From Shinella granuli (lineage in GTDB: Bacteria > Pseudomonadota > Alphaproteobacteria > Rhizobiales > Rhizobiaceae): DNA of 64,000 bases. Of this stretch, positions 48,958 through 57,032 are shown piece by piece; the stretch's first letter is position 1, and the number at the start of each line of letters is the position of its first letter. Both the position numbers and the translations under genes were made by a program. The stretch is taken from positions 124,001-188,000 of the forward strand of contig NZ_SLVX01000002.1 of the NCBI RefSeq assembly GCF_004341885.1, written 5' to 3'. Under the pieces are notes generated by a model. That model was not told where the DNA came from. It saw only the letters and a program-made list of their open reading frames with translations, and made no database searches.

Positions 48958-50622
48958 ATGAGCGAAGAAATGGAACTCCCCGAACGCGAAAGCATGGAAT
49001 TCGACGTTGTGATCGTCGGCGCGGGTCCTGCGGGCCTGTCTGCTGCGATCCGGCTGAAGCAGGTGAACCCTGACCTCACCGTCGTCGTGCTGGAGAAGGG
49101 CGCGGAAGTCGGCGCGCATATCCTGTCGGGCGCCGTCGTCGATCCCATCGGCATCGACCGCCTGCTGCCCGACTGGCGCGAGGACGCCGACCATCCCTTC
49201 AAGACCGAGGTGACCGACGACCATTTCCTCTTGCTCGGCCCCGCCGGCTCCGTGCGCCTGCCGAACTTCGCCATGCCGCCGCTGATGAACAACCACGGCA
49301 ACTACATCGTCTCGCTCGGAAACGTCTGTCGGTGGCTCGCGACCAAGGCGGAAGAACTCGGCGTCGAGATCTATCCCGGCTTTGCCGCGACCGAAGTGCT
49401 CTACAACGACGAGGGCGCCGTCATCGGCGTCGCCACCGGCGACATGGGCATCGAGCGGAGTGGCGAGCCCGGCCCGAACTACACCCGCGGCATGGCCCTT
49501 CTCGGCAAATACACGCTGATCTCCGAGGGCGTGCGCGGCTCGCTGGCCAAGCAGCTCATCGCGAAGTTCAGGCTGGACGAGGGCCGCGAGCCGCAAAAGT
49601 TCGGCATCGGCCTCAAGGAACTCTGGCAGGTGAGGCCCGAGAACCACAAGCCCGGCCTCGTCCAGCACTCCTTCGGCTGGCCGCTCGGCATGAAGACCGG
49701 TGGCGGCTCGTTCCTCTATCACCTGGAAGACAACCTCGTTGCCGTCGGCTTCGTCGTGCACCTCAACTACAAGAACCCGTACCTCTTCCCCTTCGAGGAA
49801 TTCCAGCGCTTCAAGACGCATCCGGCGATCCGCGGCACCTTCGAGGGCGGCAAGCGGCTGTCCTATGGCGCGCGCGCCATCACCGAGGGTGGCTACCAGT
49901 CGGTGCCGAAGCTGTCGTTCCCGGGCGGCGCGCTGATCGGCTGCTCGGCCGGCTTCGTCAACGTGCCGCGCATCAAGGGCAGCCACAATGCGGTGCTCTC
50001 GGGCATCCTCGCCGCGGAGAAGCTGGCGGATGCGATTGCGGCGGGCCGCGCCAATGACGAGCCGATCGAGATCGAGCAGGGCTGGCGCGACAGCGCCATC
50101 GGCTCGGACCTGAAGAAGGTCAGGAACGTCAAGCCGCTGTGGTCGAAGTTCGGCACGGCAGTCGGTGTCGCCCTCGGCGGCCTCGACATGTGGACGAACA
50201 CGCTGTTCGGCGGATCGATCTTCGGCACGCTGAAGCACGGCAAGACGGATGCGCAGAGCCTGGAGCCGGCGGCCAGGCACAGCCGCATCGACTATCCGAA
50301 GCCCGATGGCGTGCTGACCTTCGACCGTCTCTCCTCGGTGTTCCTGTCGAACACCAACCATGAGGAGGACCAGCCGATCCACCTGCAGCTCAAGAACCCG
50401 GAGCTGCAGAAGACCTCGGAGCTCGACGTCTATGCCGGTCCGTCGACGCGCTACTGTCCCGCCGGTGTCTACGAGTGGGTGGAGAAGGACGGCAGGCAAG
50501 TGTTCGTCATCAACGCGCAGAACTGCGTGCACTGCAAGACCTGCGATATCAAGGACCCCAACCAGAACATCAACTGGGTGCCTCCGCAGGGCGGCGAAGG
50601 GCCGGTCTATCCGAATATGTGA
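48958..50622 (+). CDS. Electron transfer flavoprotein-ubiquinone oxidoreductase
   Basis: A 554-residue inner-membrane enzyme passing electrons from ETF to ubiquinone during fatty-acid and amino-acid breakdown. The N-terminal FAD motif is VVIVGAGPAGLSAAIRL, followed by EKGAEVGAHILSGAV. The 4Fe-4S cluster is held by C-terminal cysteines in TRYCPAGVYEW and INAQNCVHCKTCDIKDPN. The central segment has GIGLKELWQVRPE, the ubiquinone-binding part. ATG 48958 has the SD GGAGAGG; the longer frame from 48919 is not needed. Length fits the family. Confidence 0.95.
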   Translation: MSEEMELPERESMEFDVVIVGAGPAGLSAAIRLKQVNPDLTVVVLEKGAEVGAHILSGAVVDPIGIDRLLPDWREDADHPFKTEVTDDHFLLLGPAGSVRLPNFAMPPLMNNHGNYIVSLGNVCRWLATKAEELGVEIYPGFAATEVLYNDEGAVIGVATGDMGIERSGEPGPNYTRGMALLGKYTLISEGVRGSLAKQLIAKFRLDEGREPQKFGIGLKELWQVRPENHKPGLVQHSFGWPLGMKTGGGSFLYHLEDNLVAVGFVVHLNYKNPYLFPFEEFQRFKTHPAIRGTFEGGKRLSYGARAITEGGYQSVPKLSFPGGALIGCSAGFVNVPRIKGSHNAVLSGILAAEKLADAIAAGRANDEPIEIEQGWRDSAIGSDLKKVRNVKPLWSKFGTAVGVALGGLDMWTNTLFGGSIFGTLKHGKTDAQSLEPAARHSRIDYPKPDGVLTFDRLSSVFLSNTNHEEDQPIHLQLKNPELQKTSELDVYAGPSTRYCPAGVYEWVEKDGRQVFVINAQNCVHCKTCDIKDPNQNINWVPPQGGEGPVYPNM

Positions 50623-50779
50623 TGTCTGGGAGAGGCCGGACCGCACGGACCCTCGCCTGAAAGAGCACGTTGAGGGGCCGGTCTGTCCCGATATGTGATC
50701 TTCGGCCGGCCGCAGGGATGCGCGCCGGAGGCACTGGCGAAGGTCCGATCCATCCGGCCGGGAGCAGGGCAGCCGCATG

Positions 50780-51000
50780 TGGAGTACGATAATGCCGCTC
50801 CTCCCTTCTCCCTCGCGGGGAGAAGGTGGTCCCCACGGGTCTCGCCAGGGGCGAGTCCGAGGAGAGGCTCCGGGCCGGATGAGGGGGCGGCTCGGACGGA
50901 TCGATTGCGCCTCCGCCAACCCTTTCATCCGCCTGCCGGCCCCTTCTCCCCGTGGGGGAGAAGGGGATGTGGCAACGATTTCCTTCCATAGGCGATAACC
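50780..51000. repeat. RIME-type mosaic, copy 8
   Basis: Modules near 50800-50830 (CCTTCTCCCTCGCGGGGAGAAGG) and 50940-50970 (CCTTCTCCCCGTGGGGGAGAAGG), joined by a spacer with GGATGAGGGGG. The terminal block CCTTCCATAGGCGATAACC near 50980-50999 recurs in copy 6. It fills most of the 485-bp gap between the ETF-QO and DUF3592 genes. Confidence 0.8.
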
Positions 51001-51107
51001 CTGCGGCCGGGAGCGGTGCGAAGGCGCCTGCCTGTCGCTTTCCGGCAGCTTCAAGTTGCCGGGCCGGCCCTGTATAGTTCTTGCCGAACGGGGGAGGGAT
51101 CGGCGAC

Positions 51108-51590
51108 ATGCAGGCCGGGCCGGTATTCGGAAGGGCTGGGCGCGGGTGGCGAACCGCCATTGCGGCCATCATTGGCGCCGTGCTCGTCGTCGTCGGGCTG
51201 CTGGCGGCCTGGGGGCTCTGGTCGGTGCATGGCATCTACCGGGACCTGGCCTCGTCCGGCCACACCGTCGAGGCGGAGATGACGGGCTTCGAGGCCGCCT
51301 GGGTGGGAAGCCGCGCCAGCCGCCGCGAGGTCTATTACCCGATTATCGAATTTACGACGGCCGAGGGGCAGCGGATCCGCACCACCTCCTACACCGCCAT
51401 CGCCCCCGCCGGTTACACACCGGCCGCCCGGGTGACGGTCATCTATTCGGCGGCGGATCCGGCGCTTGCCATGCCGGTCTCGGCCCTTTCGGCCTGGCCG
51501 GATGGCACGGTCTGGGCGATCGGTGCTTTCAGCCTGTTGTGCCTCCTGGTCGGCGGCATCCTGCTGCGGGCCGGCCTTGCGCGGCCGTGA
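51108..51590 (+). CDS. DUF3592-like membrane protein
   Basis: A 160-residue protein with two membrane helices: TAIAAIIGAVLVVVGLLAAWGL at about 15-36 and TVWAIGAFSLLCLLVGGILLRAG near the C-terminus. Between them is the DUF3592 beta domain: GHTVEAEMTGFEAAWV, VYYPIIEFTTAEGQRIR and PAARVTVIYSAADPALA. Function is unknown for the family. ATG 51108 has GGAGGG at good spacing; an upstream TTG (51081) lacks this. Its position after a repeat-filled gap says little about its role. Confidence 0.8.
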   Translation: MQAGPVFGRAGRGWRTAIAAIIGAVLVVVGLLAAWGLWSVHGIYRDLASSGHTVEAEMTGFEAAWVGSRASRREVYYPIIEFTTAEGQRIRTTSYTAIAPAGYTPAARVTVIYSAADPALAMPVSALSAWPDGTVWAIGAFSLLCLLVGGILLRAGLARP

Positions 51591-51667
51591 ATGCCGGCGC
51601 TTAACCTGGCATTAACCATAAACGCATAATTTTCAGCCCCATAGATGACATATTAGGGGCTTTGGAC

Positions 51668-52297
51668 ATGTCGATTTCCCGCCGCGGATTCCTGCTCGGC
51701 GCATCCGCACTGCTTGCCGGCTGCGCGACGAACGGCACCAGCGACCGTGCCAATTACGGCGACAGGCTGGACGAGAAATTCCCGCTGAAGGCGATTCCGA
51801 TCGACAAGATCAAACCCGAGCTGCGCCGCCAGGAAGTCGCCTATGACACCGGCCATGCCGCCGGCACCGTCGTCGTCGACACGCCGGCCCGCCGGCTCTA
51901 CTACGTGCTCGGCAACGGCCGGGCGATGCGCTACGGCATCGGCGTCGGCCGGCAGGGCTATTCGCTGGCCGGCAGCGCCTATATCGGCCGCAAGGCGGAA
52001 TGGCCGAGCTGGACGCCGACGCCGAACATGATCCGCCGCGATCCCAAGAAGAACCTGAAATATGCCGGCGGCGTGCCCGGCGGCCTCAACAACCCGCTCG
52101 GCGCCCGCGCCATCTACCTCTACCAGAACGGCAACGACACCATGTTCCGCATCCACGGCACCAACCAGCCGTGGTCGATCGGCGAGGCCATGTCGAGCGG
52201 CTGCGTGCGCATGCTCAACCAGGACGTGATCGACCTCTACGACCGGGTGAAGACCGGCGGACGCGTCCACGTCATCCAGGGCCGGCGCATGGCCTGA
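51668..52297 (+). CDS. YkuD-family L,D-transpeptidase, lipoprotein
   Basis: A 209-residue periplasmic enzyme that forms 3-3 cross-links in peptidoglycan or attaches proteins to it. An SRRGFLLGASALLAGC signal with a twin-arginine-like start and a lipobox ending in Cys18 (LAGC) is followed by a linker and the catalytic domain. The active-site motif is HGTNQPWSIGEAMSSGCVRM, with the nucleophile Cys and the His. YGIGVGRQGYSLAG is the preceding strand. ATG 51668 starts the signal; TTG 51662 is in frame upstream. A strong terminator follows. Confidence 0.92.
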   Translation: MSISRRGFLLGASALLAGCATNGTSDRANYGDRLDEKFPLKAIPIDKIKPELRRQEVAYDTGHAAGTVVVDTPARRLYYVLGNGRAMRYGIGVGRQGYSLAGSAYIGRKAEWPSWTPTPNMIRRDPKKNLKYAGGVPGGLNNPLGARAIYLYQNGNDTMFRIHGTNQPWSIGEAMSSGCVRMLNQDVIDLYDRVKTGGRVHVIQGRRMA

Positions 52298-52343
52298 CGG
52301 GCGGCACGGTCGAAACAGCGCGCACCTGACGCGCGGCAAGAGA

Positions 52344-52366
52344 GGGTCGGCGTTCGCCGGCCCTTT
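52344..52366 (+). terminator. Intrinsic terminator after the YkuD gene
   Basis: An 8-bp stem GGGTCGGC/GCCGGCCC (52344-52351 with 52356-52363), one G-T pair, then TTTCGGTGTTTT. Confidence 0.75.
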
Positions 52367-52672
52367 CGGTGTTTTCATTCTTTGAAAAAGCTGAATTGCA
52401 TCATAACATTGCCGTCGCGACCCCACGCTTGGACAAAGTCGGGGCGGTCTTGCGAATTTGGCCTTTCCATGACGCATAGGGGTCAATGGCAGACGCATTC
52501 GTACCGGCATTCGACCGCGTAGCTGCAAAAGTCGAGGATGCGGCATCGTGGAAAGAGAAGGCCCCCGACTGGCCCTGTCCAGGATGGATCCGCAGAGGAA
52601 TCACGGGCCCGGCGCCGGCGGTGCAGCGGGCCCTTGTCGGCACAATGACACCGCCGAAATGAGGGAACGGAC
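52367..52672. other. Upstream region of the betaine-type binding protein gene
   Basis: This stretch is AT-richer near 52370-52480. No firm promoter could be fixed; TTGCGA at 52450-52455 with GCATAG about 18 bp further is a weak candidate. A 58-codon frame (52486-52662) is discussed among rejected items. Confidence 0.35.
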
Positions 52673-53671
52673 ATGAAACATCTACTTGCTTCCACCTGCC
52701 TCGTCGCCGGCCTCCTGGCCATGACGGGCGCGGCGCGCGCCGAATGCGGCGACGTGACCATTGCCAGCATGAACTGGCAGAGCGCCGAGGTTCTCGCCGC
52801 GCTCGACAAGTTCATCCTCACCGAAGGCTATGGCTGCAATGCCGAAGTCATCGTCGGCGACACGGTTCCGACCATCACCTCGATGATCGAGAAGGGCGAG
52901 CCGGACCTGGCGCCCGAAGGCTGGGTCGACCTGCTGCCGGACGTCGTCAACCGCGGCATCGAGGAAGGCAAGCTGATCGGCGCTGCCGTCGCCCTTTCGG
53001 ACGCCGCCGTGCAGGGCTGGTGGATCCCGAAATACATCGCCGACGCCAACCCGGACATCAAGACGATCGACGACGCGCTGAAGCATCCCGAACTGTTCCC
53101 GGATCCGGAGGACAAGTCGAAGGGCGCCGTGCACAACGGCCCGCAGGGCTGGGGCGGCACGGTCGTGACCGGCCAGCTCTACAAGGCCTATGGCGGGGAA
53201 GCGGCGAATTTCACGCTGGTCGACACCGGCTCGGCCGCCGGCCTCGACGGCTCGATCGCCAAAGCCTACGAGCGCAAGGAAGGCTGGGTCGGCTACTACT
53301 GGGCGCCGACGGCCCTTCTCGGCAAGTACGAGATGGTGAAGCTCGACCACGGCGTTCCCTTCGACGAGGCCGAGTGGAAGCGCTGCAACACGGTTGCCGA
53401 CTGCGCAGACCCGCAGAAGAACGACTGGCCGAAGGACAAGGTCCAGACGCTGGTGACCAAGGCCTTCTCCGACCGCGCCGGCGCTGACGTCATGGGCTAT
53501 CTCAACAAGCGCGCCTGGTCGAACGACACGGTCAACAAGCTGATGGCCTGGATGACCGACAACCAGGCGAGCGGCGACGACGGCGCCAAGCATTTCCTGG
53601 AGGAGAATGAAGCCCTCTGGAAGGATTGGGTCTCGCCGGAAGCGGCCGAAAAGATCAAGGCCGCGCTCTGA
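52673..53671 (+). CDS. Glycine betaine/proline-type ABC substrate-binding protein
   Basis: A 332-residue periplasmic binding protein of the OpuAC/ProX family. The signal peptide is LLASTCLVAGLLAMTGAARA with cleavage after ARA. The mature part shows GDVTIASMNWQSAEVLAALD, GYGCNAEVIVGDTVPTITS, APEGWVDLLPDVVN and the binding-site tryptophans in QGWWIPKYI and GWVGYYWAP. The last third, with LNKRAWSNDTVNKLMAWM, closes the two-lobed fold. It should bind a quaternary amine such as glycine betaine or choline. The permease gene starts 149 bp downstream. Confidence 0.9.
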   Translation: MKHLLASTCLVAGLLAMTGAARAECGDVTIASMNWQSAEVLAALDKFILTEGYGCNAEVIVGDTVPTITSMIEKGEPDLAPEGWVDLLPDVVNRGIEEGKLIGAAVALSDAAVQGWWIPKYIADANPDIKTIDDALKHPELFPDPEDKSKGAVHNGPQGWGGTVVTGQLYKAYGGEAANFTLVDTGSAAGLDGSIAKAYERKEGWVGYYWAPTALLGKYEMVKLDHGVPFDEAEWKRCNTVADCADPQKNDWPKDKVQTLVTKAFSDRAGADVMGYLNKRAWSNDTVNKLMAWMTDNQASGDDGAKHFLEENEALWKDWVSPEAAEKIKAAL

Positions 53672-53820
53672 CCGGCTGATCGAACCAACCGGGCGGCGCG
53701 TCTTCGGGCGCGCCGCCTCACCTTCGTTTCATCACATGCCGCCGGCGCATCATCGGGCGGCATCTATCAGGGTTGGCTTGAAGACCGGCGCAGATCGGTC
53801 AAGGCCGGAAGGGGATCGAC

Positions 53821-54708
53821 ATGGAATGGTTCACGAAATTTCCGACGATGGACGCAAATAGCCTGCGCGATCTCAAGAAGACGATCGATGAGGGCTTCCG
53901 CACCTTCACCCGCGCCTATGGCGACGGGATCGAATCGATCTTCGAGCCGCTGCAGCACTTTCTCATCTGGTCCGAGCGCTTCATGACGCGCACGCCCTGG
54001 CCGATCATCCTCCTGCTGATCGCGCTCGTCGCCTGGTTCGCCAGCCGGAACTGGAAGATCGTCGCCGGCGCCATCGGCACGCTGCTGGTGATCGGCTATT
54101 TCGACATGTGGGACGACACGATGAAGACGGTCTCGATGATCTTCGTCTGTACCGTGCTGTCCATCGTCATCGGCATTCCGATCGGCATTCTCATGTCGCG
54201 CTCGGACCGGGTGCAGAGCGTCGTCAACCCGATTCTCGACGTGATGCAGACGATGCCGAGCTTCGTCTATCTGATCCCCGTCGTCATGCTGCTCGGCATC
54301 GGCAAGGTGCCGGGGCTCATCGCGGTGGTCATCTACGCCATCCCGCCGATGATCCGCCTGACCAATCTCGGCATCCGCCTCGTCGACAAGGACGTCCTGG
54401 AAGCGGCGGACGCCTTCGGCTCGTCGAGCTGGCAGAAGCTGAAGAACGTGCAGATGCCGCTGGCGCTGCCCACCATCATGGCCGGCATCAACCAGACGAT
54501 CATGATGGCGCTCGCCATGGTGGTCATCGCCTCGATGATCGGCGTGCAGGGCCTCGGCCAGCCGGTGCTGAAGGCCATCTCCAACCAGTATTTCACGCTC
54601 GGCATCTTCAATGGCCTCGCCATCGTCGGCATCGCGATCATCTTCGACCGCGTCAGCCAGGCCTTCGGCAAGCGCCTGCAGAAGCACCGCGAGATCATTC
54701 ACGGTTGA
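53821..54708 (+). CDS. Betaine-type ABC permease (ProW-like)
   Basis: A 295-residue permease of the glycine betaine/proline uptake family. Several membrane helices are clear (WPIILLLIALVAWFAS, IVAGAIGTLLVIGYF, ISMIFVCTVLSIVIGIPIG and PGLIAVVIYAIPPMIRL). The cytoplasmic EAA loop is DVLEAADAFGSSSWQKLKNV, where the ATPase docks. It lies after the binding protein gene. No ATPase gene follows: the frame ends at 54708 and a strong terminator stands at 54730. The ATPase must come from elsewhere, or this unit has lost it. Confidence 0.88.
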   Translation: MEWFTKFPTMDANSLRDLKKTIDEGFRTFTRAYGDGIESIFEPLQHFLIWSERFMTRTPWPIILLLIALVAWFASRNWKIVAGAIGTLLVIGYFDMWDDTMKTVSMIFVCTVLSIVIGIPIGILMSRSDRVQSVVNPILDVMQTMPSFVYLIPVVMLLGIGKVPGLIAVVIYAIPPMIRLTNLGIRLVDKDVLEAADAFGSSSWQKLKNVQMPLALPTIMAGINQTIMMALAMVVIASMIGVQGLGQPVLKAISNQYFTLGIFNGLAIVGIAIIFDRVSQAFGKRLQKHREIIHG

Positions 54709-54729
54709 TAACGGGCACATGGCACGAAG

Positions 54730-54764
54730 AAGGGCACCCCGGCGAGCGCCGCGGGTGCCCTTCC
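54730..54764. terminator. Bidirectional terminator between proW-like and EamA genes
   Basis: Perfect 10-bp stem AAGGGCACCC/GGGTGCCCTT (54730-54739 with 54753-54762). T-rich sequence follows on the + strand. It ends 10 bp before the convergent EamA stop codon and should serve both genes. Confidence 0.8.
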
Positions 54765-54774
54765 TGTTTGCCGG

Positions 54775-55683
54775 TCAGCGTTTCGGCGAGAGGACGCCGG
54801 TGGAAAGGGCGACGCCCGCCCCGACGACCAGCGCTGCCGTGATTTCCGCCGCGCCGAAGCTCTCGCCGAGGAACACCGCGCCGCCGAGCGTTGCCAGCAC
54901 CGGCGTGATGGCGGTGAAGGCGGCGGCCTGGCTGCCACCGAGCGTGCGGATGGCGGTGCCATAGGCGAAGGTGGCGATAAGGCCGGAAAGGACACCCTGG
55001 CTGGTGACCTGCAGCGCGAGGTCGGGCAGGGAGGCCTCGCCAAGATGCGTGCCGAAGAGCGCGGCCAGGACAAGATGGATCAGGAAGGACCAGACGGCGA
55101 TGAGGGCCGCGCCCTCAAGGGCCGAGAGGCCCGAGCGGCGGAAGGCATGGGTGAAGCCGGCCCAGAGCACGGCGCCGAGCGGCAGCAGCAGGAAGCCGGT
55201 CATGGTCATGCCGCTCTTCTGCAGGCTGGCGGCAAGCAGGATGACGACGCCGGCGACGATGGCCGCAAGCCCGGCAAGCCGCATGCGATCCGGCCGCTCG
55301 CCGAACAGCGTGATGCCGATGAGGGCCGTCGCGAGCGGCATGGACCCGCCGAGCAGGATGCCGCCGGGCGCGGCGGGCGTGGTGTGCAGCGCCGCCGCCG
55401 TCACCTGGAAGAACAGCGCGCCGGCGCCCGCAACCATCACGACGACGAGTCTTGCCGGCACATGCTTCGGCATCAGCCCGGTCTTCAGCCAGACCGGCGC
55501 GAGGAGGAGGGCCGGCACGCCGTAGCGGATGAGGCCGATATCGATCGTGCCGAGCGGCGTTGCCGCCGTGTGGCGCGTTGCGAGCACCCAGGTCGCCCAG
55601 ATCAGGACCGTGACGACCGCGCCGGCATAACCGGCGACGAGGGGATTGGTCTTCCCCTCGGAAGAAAGCGAGACCATGGCCAT
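54775..55683 (-). CDS. EamA-family permease
   Basis: A 302-residue DMT-superfamily permease with about ten hydrophobic helices in two EamA repeats. The first repeat begins AGYAGAVVTVLIWATWVLATRHT and includes LLAPVWLKTGLMPKH and TTPAAPGGILLGGSMPLATAL. The second starts with TMTGFLLLPLGAVLWAGFTHAF and ends FTAITPVLATLGGAVFLGE. It is divergent from the Lrp/AsnC regulator gene with 140 bp between starts, the usual arrangement for a metabolite exporter and its regulator, so the substrate is probably an amino acid or related compound. Confidence 0.85.
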   Translation of the reverse strand: MAMVSLSSEGKTNPLVAGYAGAVVTVLIWATWVLATRHTAATPLGTIDIGLIRYGVPALLLAPVWLKTGLMPKHVPARLVVVMVAGAGALFFQVTAAALHTTPAAPGGILLGGSMPLATALIGITLFGERPDRMRLAGLAAIVAGVVILLAASLQKSGMTMTGFLLLPLGAVLWAGFTHAFRRSGLSALEGAALIAVWSFLIHLVLAALFGTHLGEASLPDLALQVTSQGVLSGLIATFAYGTAIRTLGGSQAAAFTAITPVLATLGGAVFLGESFGAAEITAALVVGAGVALSTGVLSPKR

Positions 55684-55823
55684 GGCGATGTCCTTTCCGC
55701 GCTGTGGCTCAATTCATGGCCGCAACTTAGCGCCGAAGGCTGGGGCATGTCCTTGCGTGTTGTGCCGTCTGAAATGTAGGATGCGCATGATCATGCCAGG
55801 AACAGCCAGAAAAGTTCTCGAAT

Positions 55824-56294
55824 ATGCCAAATCTGGATAAATTTGACATCGCCATCCTCAAGGTGCTGCAGGAGGATGCGCGGGCGACCAATGTGGAGAT
55901 CGCCGAGCGGGTGAACCTGTCGCCGTCGCCCTGCCTGCGCCGCATCCGCAACCTGGAGAAATCCGGCGTGCTGCGCGGCTATCGCGCCGATATAGACCGC
56001 AAGGAGGTCGGCCTCGGCCTCACCGTCTTCGTGGAGATCAAGGTGGGGCAGCACAGCCGGGAGAATGCGGCCGCCCAGCAGGAGGCGCTGCTCGCCATTC
56101 CCGAAGTCGTCTCCTGCTTCCTGATTTCCGGCAATGCGGATTTCCTGGCGGAAGTGGTGGTGGAGGACCTGTCGGCCTACGAGACGCTGCTGACCGAAAC
56201 CCTGCTCGCCTTGCCCGGCGTCACCGACATCCGCTCCAATTTCGCGATCCGCAGCATCAAGACGGGCGGCCCGCTGAAGCTGCCGACCCTCTGA
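55824..56294 (+). CDS. Lrp/AsnC-family transcriptional regulator
   Basis: A 156-residue regulator with an N-terminal helix-turn-helix (LDKFDIAILKVLQEDARATN and EIAERVNLSPSPCLRRIRNLEKSGVLRGYRA) and the C-terminal RAM effector domain (VFVEIKVGQHSRENAAAQQEALLAIPEV, then SCFLISGNADFLAEVVVEDL). The regulator probably controls the divergent EamA gene in response to an amino acid; that is inference from gene order. A good terminator lies 8 bp after its stop. Confidence 0.92.
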   Translation: MPNLDKFDIAILKVLQEDARATNVEIAERVNLSPSPCLRRIRNLEKSGVLRGYRADIDRKEVGLGLTVFVEIKVGQHSRENAAAQQEALLAIPEVVSCFLISGNADFLAEVVVEDLSAYETLLTETLLALPGVTDIRSNFAIRSIKTGGPLKLPTL

Positions 56295-56301
56295 CGCGGA
56301 A

Positions 56302-56332
56302 AACCGCCCCGACGAGCGGCGTCGGGGCGGTT
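56302..56332 (+). terminator. Strong terminator-like hairpin after the Lrp gene
   Basis: Perfect 12-bp stem AACCGCCCCGAC/GTCGGGGCGGTT (56302-56313 with 56321-56332), followed by TTGGG with little T run. Confidence 0.7.
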
Positions 56333-56403
56333 GGGACGGCCGGAGAGGCGGGGCCGTCCTGGGCGGTGCTCCCGGAGAGAGGGAGACGCCGCCCGGCCTG
56401 CCG

Positions 56404-56820
56404 TCAATGCGCAGGGACGACAGGCGCTTTTGAGGATTTCCAGGCGACGACCATCAGCGCGCCGATGACGGTGATGTGCTCCATCACGACGTAGAATTCG
56501 ATCGTGCGCAGCGGCTCCTGCATGGTCCAGAAATTGTGCGCGATCGGGATGGTGAGGGCGGTGAAGACGGCGAGCATGCCGGCGCCGAGCCAGGTCCAGC
56601 GGTTGGCGATGATCAGCGCCGAGCCGACGAGCTGTGTGATGGCGACGGCGATGTTGAAGAGCAGTGCCGGCTCCAGCCCGAAATGCGCCATCTCGGCGAC
56701 GCCGGCGTTGAAATCGGCGAGTTTGGCGATGCCGGAGAGCCAGAACATCGAGGTGAAGATCGTGCGGGCGAGGACGCCGAAGGCGCGGCTGCCGGTGATG
56801 CTGTCGATAAGCGCGGACAT
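56404..56820 (-). CDS. DoxX-family membrane protein
   Basis: A 138-residue protein of the DoxX group with four predicted helices: GVLARTIFTSMFWLSGIAKL, LFNIAVAITQLVGSALIIA, WLGAGMLAVFTALTIPI and YVVMEHITVIGALMVVAW. The conserved FWLSGIAKLADF and the HNFW motif in IPIAHNFWTM are typical. The family has no settled function, being linked loosely to membrane redox processes. ATG 56820 was chosen because the helix and the family start here; the upstream frame from 56895 is basic and unrelated. Confidence 0.87.
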   Translation of the reverse strand: MSALIDSITGSRAFGVLARTIFTSMFWLSGIAKLADFNAGVAEMAHFGLEPALLFNIAVAITQLVGSALIIANRWTWLGAGMLAVFTALTIPIAHNFWTMQEPLRTIEFYVVMEHITVIGALMVVAWKSSKAPVVPAH

Positions 56821-56983
56821 GCGATGTCTCCAGGGGTGTTCAGGGGCCTGCGGAGTGTCTTTCGACCGTTCTCCGATTGCAACCCGCCGTTTCATTCGTT
56901 GCGTTCAGCGGGTTGCGATGGCCTATATCTACCAGAGTCCCGGCCCGGCCCTGTCACCCCGGTAACAGGGTGCGGAAACGAGA

Positions 56984-57006
56984 ACGGCGCCCGAAGCGGG
57001 CGCCGT
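56984..57006 (-). terminator. Terminator after the MFS gene
   Basis: On the minus strand the stem ACGGCGCCCG/CGGGCGCCGT (56984-56993 with 56997-57006) is followed by TCTCGTTT, ending the transcript from the MFS gene at 57033. Confidence 0.75.
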
Positions 57007-57032
57007 GCAAGTCGTTTTCCGGTTGTGGCGGG

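Noticed and set aside
52486-52662. A 58-codon frame upstream of the betaine-type binding protein gene (MADAFVPAF start)
   Set aside because: It has a weak SD-like AGGGG but an atypical Trp/Pro-rich tail and no recognisable homologue; a non-coding leader is as likely.
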